From Torymus aiolomorphi (lineage: Eukaryota; Arthropoda; Insecta; Hymenoptera; Torymidae): 64,000 nucleotides of DNA. Shown here in pieces: positions 56,904 through 64,000 of the stretch (its first letter is position 1; every line of letters begins with the position of its first letter). The stretch covers positions 28,273,862-28,337,861 of the forward strand of contig CM070874.1 in NCBI GenBank assembly GCA_036365515.1, in the 5' to 3' direction. The notes beneath the pieces are model-generated. The model was not told where the DNA came from and made no database searches. It was given only the letters and a program-made list of their open reading frames with translations. A program made the position numbers and the translations under genes.

Positions 56904-58255
56904 TGTAACGGGGTAGGTTTTCCCCTCAGTGCCGCAAATCCCCGAAGCCGAATTGCCGATGAACGACGCAGCAGTTGACAGGCGCGAGCACTGGCTCGTG
57001 CCAACCCTCGGCGAAATCTCCTCGCCGGTGCGCCGTCGCTCGCCGTCGGCTGCCTTCGTCGGCAGCCGTACCTACCGGCGTTACAACGCGAGACTTCGCT
57101 ATCGCGCTGTCTCTCTCGAGCGTGCTTCCTCGGCTGTTCAGGATCACGCCAGTACTACGTACTCGCGACCGCGGAGGCCGGCGATATTCTTCACCGTGCC
57201 ACCGAATAGGGAATTGAAAGTAGGATGCGGGAAATAATATGTGAACAAGTAAAAAGCAAGTTAACTTTAATATAAAAGAATTTCTTCTTACCGCCCCTGG
57301 AGGCTATCCGCAAATTACATTCGCTTATTACGGCGCGTGCTATTAGTACGCGCCGGTTCGGGTGGTGCGCCCGCGCACGCGAAGTACGTGTGTGCTCTGC
57401 CGCACACACGTACGCGCAAAAGCGGCTCGCGCGCGTCGGCAGCCTCGCTCGCTCGCCCGTCTCCGCTTCCTGGACGCTCGACGTCCGCGGGGGAAGCGCG
57501 CGCTCGCCTGGCCAGGACTTACCTCCTCAGTAGTCTCGGCGTGGAGGCGGACGCCGGTGCGGGCTTGCGCGCCTCTTGCGTCTCTCTCTCTCTCTCTCGG
57601 CCGCGGGGCTCTCGCTCTCTCTGTCTCCCGCTTCCGCGAGTCGGCTCGGCCGTAGCTGGCTTCGGCCGCGATGCTCCCTCTCGCTCTATCTCACTTGCAC
57701 TCTTGGCCGTGGTTGCGCGTGGCTCTCTCTCCCTCTCTCTCAGCTACGAGGGAACTCGGCTCTCGGCGCCGTGCTGCATCTCTCTCCTCTGCTGCACTAT
57801 CGGACCGCTCACTGCGGCGTCTCTCTCTCTCTCTCCCACTCGTGCACTACACCCTGACTCTCCGAGTCGTCGCGCACGGGAATCGAGCAGCTGCCTCAGC
57901 TACGGCGGGAGCGATACTGCCGGGCTCTGTCTCTCGCTCTCCTTCCCCCTCGCGCAAGGTCGTCGCGAGTTTTCATTTCGGGGCTCATTGTGTGTCGTAG
58001 TTGCGCTCGGTACTTTGCGCACAGCTACACGTGCAAGCAACTACACACGCACACACACGCAAGCCCCTGGAGAAATACGAGGACAAGCCCGACTCTGCGA
58101 GTCCTCATGCCGCAATTGTCGGCCTTGCCTTCTCCAAGGCCGCGGTATGTTTATGTTTTCGGTCAACTACCTGTGTGTATACCGTGCGTCGGAGATCGGC
58201 TCGATCCGAGCTCCGTGTTCGCGCACATACACACACAGACGCGCCTGCCGTTACA
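56904..58255 (-). repeat. Complete upstream LTR of the gag-only element
   Basis: 1352 bp; in element orientation TGTAACGG...CGTTACA, with 7-bp inverted ends. GC-rich with CT runs. Open frames of up to 324 codons on the plus strand overlap it in several frames and are composition artefacts. Confidence 0.8.
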
Positions 58256-59133
58256 AACCATATAATTTATTTTTAATTTATTATTTTCCTAAATTTCAAA
58301 ATGTAATATAAATGATATAAAAATATATTTAATAAAATTTCATAAAATTTTAGGTATAGTGGTAATGTAGGGCTATTGGCGAAGGATGCCACTTAAAATA
58401 ACAATCCAACGGTCCATGAACAGTACCCCCAGGGTGATGTGGAAAAGTGTTCGTCTCTTCAACCAATCTTTATAGTTAATAAAGTTTAAATAAAACGAAT
58501 AAACGCAACACAGTTATTGGTTAAATTTAAAGCATTGTTCAATATTTATAAAGTAAGTAATAAAATAAGTAATAATTTATAAGTAATAAAATAAGTGTAA
58601 TAATTTAAAATAATGGACATCAGGGTGATTTGTTCTCTTATTCCAAAATATAAAATTTTTAAATTTATTTTATATGGGGGTTGACGAGCGGAGCGAGTAG
58701 GGGGTACTCCCCCTAGTATATATATATACATTTGTTTTAACAGATTAATGGAACCCTTTTATACACATGAGCATATTTATGGAGCCCGTTTTCTTTTATG
58801 GAGCCCGGGTCCCATAAAATATTTTTCTCGGGCGTTTATGGAGCCCGATCTAGAGTCTATAACCCCAGGGTCCATTATTTCTTTAGTCACTTGCCATAGG
58901 GATCTCTGGGCTGTAGGTACTAATATACAGGGATGGGCTCCATAAACGGATGGGGGGATAATTATATATACATATAAAACTTAAATATATATTTAAATAG
59001 TACTATTTAAAGACATACTTTTTTTTATTTTACTACAGTTTAGTTGAATTTCTGAAATATTTTCTCAGTATAATTATTTCGGAAGATCTATTAAGTAAAT
59101 ATTTTCTCAACTGAAACAATTACTGAGTAATCT
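58256..59133. other. AT-rich spacer with a Helitron-like terminus and a repeated motif
   Basis: At about 58696-58719 a short hairpin (gggggta-ctccccc) is followed by ctagta, resembling a Helitron 3' end, with a gacgagcggagcgag stretch before it. Between about 58780 and 58950 the motif tttatggagcccg occurs three times plus once inverted (gggctccataaac). No gene. Confidence 0.45.
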
Positions 59134-59406
59134 CCCAGTTGAAAGTAACCAATAAAATCCAATAAAAAATTTGCATAAGATATTATAAGTATTTGCACCA
59201 GTATAATCTTATTAAATCAAATAAAATGTGTCTATCGGCATAAACAACGTCGGCATCTATTGATTGGCTTAAGCTAATGAAAACATTAGTTTCTGCAGAT
59301 TAACACACACATTTTATTTGATTTCATAAGATTTTACTGGTGCAAATACTTATAATATCTTATGCAAAATTTTTGTATTGGATTTTATTGGTTACTTTCA
59401 ACTGGG
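59134..59406. mobile_element. 273-bp MITE with ~105-bp inverted arms
   Basis: The left arm (cccagttgaaagtaaccaat...aaataaaatgtgt) and right arm (acacattttattt...attggttactttcaactggg) are near-perfect reverse complements around a ~60-bp loop. No coding capacity. A target duplication was not resolved. Confidence 0.85.
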
Positions 59407-59545
59407 CTGTGTACTTATTTGCAATAAATGCTTTATTATTATAAAAAATTGTATTCAATGTCTGATAAAAGTTATTTCTAAATATAAGTAAATATTTATT
59501 TCATTGAATAAAAAAATTTTCTAAACTACATAAATACACTGACAT

Positions 59546-59845
59546 TGTAACGCGTGCGCGAGTTAGGTAATTCGAGATTCGAATTAACCGCGCCGAGCAG
59601 GCATGCTCACCGGGGGCGCGAGCATCAGAACCGGATTAGAACGGTCTTGCGACGCGTAATATGCCCGTCGCGTACCCGCGAAGCTACTACGGCTTTATGC
59701 GAGTCACGGCAGCCATCTTCGTGTCTGCCATCGCGCCGCAAGCATCTCTCCAGCGTGTCTCTCTAAAAGTTATTGAGTTCGCGTCGTATAGTGTTATATA
59801 TAGCTTTACAGCGTGTAGAGTGGAGGCGCCGACTAGCAAGCGAGC

Positions 59846-59898
<53 letters not shown>

Positions 59899-60646
59899 CG
59901 TCGCGTGTGCCACGAGCAGAACGAGACTGCGAGCGAGGAGCCGGCAGCCAGCCCGCCTGCCGACCCAATACAGCGAGGAAGAGAAAGAGAGAGAGAAAGA
60001 GAGCGCAACTGTTGTGCGAGCGACAGGGAGCGAGAGAGAGTCGAGTGCACCGGCTGCTCCATCCTAACGTAAGTTTCCTACTCTCCTCTCGCGGGTTTAT
60101 TGTAAAGGCTCGCACGGAAATCGCCTGGTGCAAGCTTTCTGTGCCGTGTACGGGCGGGTGTGTGTCAGCCCGCCGTACTTTAACACCGCGCGCGATATTA
60201 GCAGCTTTGCCGCGCGCCGTATCGTTCGAGCGTTTGAATATTAACGGTCGCGCGCGAACTAACTCATAATTGTTTAATAAGCACGTGCGTTGTGCATGTA
60301 ATCGTTATTGATTTTAATATACTGTGATATCTAGTTACTCGTCGCGTTCTTCATTACAATCTGTCCTTCTCCAGGATACCGCCGCCTCCTAGGGAAAACG
60401 ACTCCGCCGGACGTTTTCATATCTGAGCGTAGCGGCCGCGCGCTTTACTCTTCGAGCGCGCGCTTTTCACTCAGCGATCCAATTAGTTGGAAAGCGAAGT
60501 TCGCGTGCGATCTTTGCGTTGTTTTCAGGATTCCAGGAGCAGATCCCCAGGCAAGTCATTTTAGTCGGACACCCGCGGCACCGTGTTCTAGGGTATCGCT
60601 GGCCTGTGGCTTGTTGGGATTTTCCCCCACTAGCCATCCCATTACA
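59546..60646 (+). repeat. LTR of a second TGTAACG-type family, plus strand
   Basis: 1101 bp from TGTAACGCG to CCCATTACA, followed after two bases by a TGGCGCC primer site. Contains a (GA)n run (59850-59895) and a donor-like AACgtaagt near 60067. No second LTR copy lies in the window; the interior is cut by the Penelope pair. Confidence 0.7.
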
Positions 60647-60648
60647 AC

Positions 60649-60664
60649 TGGCGCCACAACGTTT
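60649..60664 (+). promoter_or_regulatory. Primer-binding site of the second LTR family
   Basis: TGGCGCCACAACGTTT begins two bases after the LTR end, the same spacing and TGGCGCC start as in the gag-only element. Confidence 0.7.
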
Positions 60665-61084
60665 TGGGGGTGAGGAAGGACCCGCGGCGCGTACGTGATT
60701 CGCGGCGAAGCTTGGCGCGAAGAAGCTCAGCAGCGTAGCTGAGCGTAAGCTGTAAAGAAAGGCTCTTCGTGCCCCTGATCGTAGGCACGTGTGTGCGTGT
60801 GCGTGACAGCCGTGCTGTTGCGAGAGTGCGGTCGAGAGGTTAGGCGAGCGATAGCCAATAACCCTCCACCTAGAGTGCCGACGAGGAGAGATCTTGATCG
60901 AGAAATTTTTATGCGTTAGGTAATTGTTTTTAACAATTAAATTTTTTAATAACAATAAAATTTTTTTTAACGACAAAAATTTTTTTTAAGCGATAATTAA
61001 TTTTGGTTGGTAAAGGCGCTTATGGTAGAGTGTGAATCATAATTTTGTATCTTGAGTCTAATGGCCAATTGTCTACCAGGAAAG
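60665..61084 (+). other. Leader of the second LTR element, then low-complexity DNA
   Basis: GC-rich leader to about 60900, then A/T runs. No ORF. It ends where the inverted Penelope-like element begins. Confidence 0.5.
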
Positions 61085-61113
61085 GTTTAAATAAATGGAC
61101 ACCATTTATTTTT

Positions 61114-61153
61114 GACCGACGTTTCGGACACTTTTTTCGTGTCCCTCTTCAGG
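61114..61153 (-). ncRNA. Hammerhead ribozyme motif, Penelope copy 3
   Basis: Minus strand: CUGAAGA, stem II GGACAC/GUGUCC, then GAAACGUC. Stem I is weaker here than in the other two copies. Confidence 0.75.
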
Positions 61154-61578
61154 TGCTCTATATTTAACAAAAACCATTTACATAATAAATATATACAATA
61201 TGTTGAACTTACAAATTTTACACAACAAAACGTAGTTTTTACAATTCCAATTCAAAATAATTACATATTTATTAAACACGAATCACTTAAAAATTAATAA
61301 ATCACAATTCGCAACTCTAAACAAATTATGTATAACAAAGTATACTTACATTACGTCAAGATGTAGTAATAACGGGAGACTGTCCGTTTCGTCAATGCTT
61401 AAATTTTCGGCAAACGATCTATATATACTAATCTACTGTAATTGTGTGTGTATATTTTGTGTGTATAAAAGTATATAAAACGATGTGAGACAAGTGGGGA
61501 TAGCGTTGACCGATTCGGAGCCGAGGCGAGGTATCAGGGAAACACGTCATAGAGTAAGTCATCCTAATGACACGGTAC

Positions 61579-62487
61579 TCAAAACATACACATAGCGGAT
61601 CCGAATGTTTGTCTATAAAAATTGCCATTAAATTGAAAATAATTATTGTTTAGGATGAATTTAATTACTTTGAGAAATTCGGTACAGGTCATATTTATTC
61701 TATTGTGTATTTGATGCCACCTTCTTTCTATCGCTTCGTATACTAGGTATTCAGGAACATTTATAAAAAGACTTACGACATCAAAACTCACTATTTCATA
61801 ATTATATGGTATTTTGATATTTTCAAGTTTTTCTTTTAGCTTTAAACAATTATCTATATGTGATGACGGGATTTTTAAATTATTTTGTAGGAATTGAGCA
61901 AAAAACTTTGAAACGTAGTAAGTAGGAGAGTTCACTGTAGATATTATGGGTCGGACTGGAAAATCTGCTTTATGTATTTTAATAAGACCATATGCTTTTA
62001 ATATACTGAATTTTTGAAGGACCGGGAGTAGTTGTTTTTTGGTACCACTAAAATCCATTTTATTGAGCCATTTCACTATATCATTTGTTTTCCTTTCTAA
62101 GCTTGATAAAGGGTTTGATTTTTTTTTTTCATAATATTTTTGATCGTTAAATAACATATCGGTTTTTTCTACGTAACATGATTTTTTAATTACCACTGTA
62201 GCATTCCCTTTATCAGCTCTAGTTATTAGAATGTCTGAGTTCTGTTTTAGAAATTTTCTTGTTTTTTTAAGATCTATTTTTAATTTTTTATTTTCGTATG
62301 AATTATTTTCTAGTTCTCTATTGTATGAATTTTTTATGGTGTTGAGGAAAGAGCTTCTTATTTTAGGAATATCAGCTTTATTCTTGTATTTTTTAATAAA
62401 AGTTTGAAAATTCTTAATATATTGCAGTAGAAATTTGTTGTTGAATGTTTCATTAAAATTGAAGCTTAGAAAGGAAAACAAATGAAT
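61579..62487 (-). pseudogene. Penelope-like RT, N-terminal part
   Basis: An open frame of about 300 codons with ILITRADKGNATVVIKK (typical N-terminal Penelope motif), KAYGLIKIHKADFPVRPI, TYYVSKFFAQFLQ, VSFDVVSLFINVPEYL and FNGNFYRQTFGSAM. It runs into unrelated sequence after GSAM, losing the active site. Differences from copy 4 are few (for example LFINV here and LLTNV there). Confidence 0.88.
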
Positions 62488-64000
62488 AGTGAAATGGCTC
62501 AATAAAATGGATTTTAGCGGTACTAAAAAACAACTACTCCCGGTTCTTCAAAAATTCAGTATATCAAAAGCATATGGTCTTATTAAAATAAATAAAGCAG
62601 ATTTTCCAGTCAGACCCATAATATCCACAGTGAACTCTCCTACTTACTACGTTTCAAAGTTTTTTGCTCAATTCGTACAAAATAATTTAAAAACCCCGTC
62701 ATCACATATAGATAATAGTTTAAAGCTAAAAGAAAAACTTGAAAATATCAAAATACCATATAATTATGAAATAGTGAGTTTTGATGTCGTAAGTCTTTTG
62801 ACAAATGTTCCTGAATACCTAGTATACGAAGCGATAGAAAGAAGGTGGCATCAAATACACAATAGAATAAATATGACCTGTACCGAATTTCTCAAAGTAA
62901 TTAAATTCATCCTAAACAATAATTATTTTCAATTTAATGGCAATTTTTATAGACAAACATTCGGATCCGCTATGGGAAATCCGTTAAGCCCTATATTATC
63001 TGACATAGTTATGGAAGATTTAGAAAACTCATGTATCAATAAAATCCAAGAAAAACCGCTATTTTATTACCGTTATGTGGATGATATTGTTCTTCGTATA
63101 CCGAAAAATAATATACGCGATACGTTACAAATTTTCAACTCTTATGACACAAACTTACAATTCACTGTTGAACATTCTGAAAATAATAGTATCAGTTTTT
63201 GGACATAAAAATTATAATAAACGATGAAAATAATATAATAACTAATTGGTATCGAAAACCTACCTTTTCAGGAAGATATCTCAATTTTAATTCGCATCAC
63301 CCGACAAGTAACAAAATAGCTATCATATACTGTCTCCTTGATAGAGCAATAAAATTATAGCACAATAGATTTCACAAAGAAAATACAGAATTTATCAAAT
63401 ATGTTTTAAAAAACAATAATTATCCACATAATTTAGTTGATTTTCACATAAAGAAACGCTTAAAAATGCTACAAAGTTCAGATAACAGCTCCAAACAACA
63501 AAAAACCTACGATGGGATTATATGTTTACCGTTTGTTAATGAGGCAGAATGTTTTACGAAAAATTTTTTTAAAAAACTTAATATTAATGTTGTGTTTAGT
63601 ACCATAAATAAACTAAATAATGTAATAGTATTAGGAAAAGATAAAGAAGAAAAATACAATACAAACAATGTGGTGTATAAAATCAATTGTAAAAATTGCG
63701 AAGCAACGTATGTGGGACAAACAGGTAGACGATTAAATGTACGAATAAAAGAGCATAGAAAAAAATATCTTGATAAAGATGATAAATCTTCCTTATTTGC
63801 GCACTCTGAAAATAACAATCATACAATAGATTTTAACAATATTAAAATCTTAGATACAGAAATTAATAACGGAAAAAGACATTTTTCAGAAGCATTCTTC
63901 ATTCATCAACAAAAAGATTATATAAACAAACAATTTGAAATCAATAAACTAGCGAAAGAATATAATATATTAATTAATAACTGCGAAATTTAGCTTAATA
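62478..64000 (+). mobile_element. 5'-truncated Penelope-like element, copy 4, running to the window end
   Basis: Starts within the RT at the point where copy 3 reads IVKWLNKM, joined to it head to head, and continues through RT and GIY-YIG. The 3' end and any hammerhead lie beyond 64000. Confidence 0.85.
62489..63993 (+). pseudogene. Penelope-like RT with GIY-YIG endonuclease, copy 4
   Basis: RT motifs KAYGLIKINKADFPVRPI, VSFDVVSLLTNVPEYL, QTFGSAMGNPLSPILSD and the catalytic YRYVDDIVLRI (about 63070), then the linker HHPTSNKIAIIYCLLDRA. The GIY-YIG nuclease follows: VVYKINCKNCEATYVGQTG, RRLNVRIKEHRKK, LFAHSENNNHTIDF and FSEAFFIH, ending with TAG at about 63991. A one-base loss near 63197 and a TAG at 63358 break the frame. 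It is otherwise well preserved and closely related to copy 3; copies 1 and 2 belong to a different subfamily. Confidence 0.9.

Larger units (their letters stand above)
53142..58255 (-). mobile_element. Gag-only LTR retrotransposon (TR-GAG type), minus strand
   Basis: Direct repeats at 53142-53833 and within 56904-58255 flank a ~3.07 kb interior. On the minus strand the order is complete LTR, primer-binding site (56901-56886), leader, gag fragments, truncated LTR. No protease, RT or integrase is seen, so it would depend on a helper element. Confidence 0.75.
61085..62487 (-). mobile_element. Penelope-like element, copy 3, internally deleted
   Basis: On the minus strand: ORF N-terminus and RT fingers, then a break after the QTFGSAM motif (about 61600), then a 3' region ending in a hammerhead motif (61153-61114). 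The catalytic YVDD part and the endonuclease are missing. It shares a head-to-head junction with copy 4 at about 62480. Confidence 0.82.

Noticed and set aside
57337..58311. 324-codon open frame over the GC-rich LTR
   Set aside because: It lies wholly in an LTR, is paralleled by long frames in other phases, is rich in Ser/Leu/Arg from CT repeats, and lacks domains.
59661..60269. 202-codon frame over the second LTR
   Set aside because: Crosses a (GA)n run and LTR sequence with no domain; competing frames are equally long.

Overview
The window looks like repeat-rich, AT-rich insect chromosomal DNA and contains no ordinary host gene that I can recognise. The insect assignment rests on an errantivirus-type (gypsy-group, env-bearing) provirus, a mariner, TTAA-flanked piggyBac-type MITEs, HARBI1-type and pogo-type transposases, and Penelope-like elements with GIY-YIG endonucleases and hammerhead motifs. 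A hymenopteran is my guess, not a demonstrated fact. No rRNA, tRNA or CRISPR array was found.

Left flank, 1-22020. A minus-strand, apparently multi-exon gene (about 4480 down to 1, running off the edge) encodes the N-terminal half of a protein-primed family B DNA polymerase: Ser/Arg-rich exon, OTU-like protease domain, Cys-rich zinc region and 3'-5' exonuclease. It has at least three frameshifts and a deleted mariner in one intron. Next come a ~730 bp tandem duplication, an intact 272-codon orphan ORF (7038-7856), microsatellites, a hairpin element, a 7-copy ~359 bp satellite, further tandem repeats (~610, ~334, AT-rich, ~54 and ~308 bp), a pogo-type DDE remnant and a HARBI1-type remnant.

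Centre, 22021-52037. One composite LTR retrovirus-like element of about 30 kb lies between two ~1.09 kb LTRs and a 4-bp target duplication (TACA). In order it holds: 5' LTR with a splice donor, an unusually long AT-rich leader, a small basic ORF, a nested Penelope-like element, two tandem pairs of small ORFs, gag without a zinc knuckle, protease, a second nested Penelope-like element, RT/RNase H (cut by a 149-bp MITE), a Pro-rich linker, integrase, three consecutive env-like genes, two or three small 3' ORFs, a polypurine tract and the 3' LTR. A 5.3 kb pogo-type DNA transposon with repeat-built arms is nested in the second env-like gene, and a second copy of the MITE sits in the third. Four of the 3' genes begin exactly at an AG|ATG junction and a fifth starts 6 nt after one, which suggests expression by splicing from the LTR donor. 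All large genes carry stops or frameshifts, so this copy is decayed.

Right flank, 52038-64000. It contains an AT-rich spacer with one small ORF; a minus-strand gag-only LTR retrotransposon (one complete and one truncated LTR); a Helitron-like terminus and a 273-bp inverted-repeat MITE; a plus-strand LTR with primer-binding site and leader of a related family; and a head-to-head inverted pair of Penelope-like elements. The minus-strand partner ends in a third hammerhead motif, and the plus-strand partner runs to the window end.
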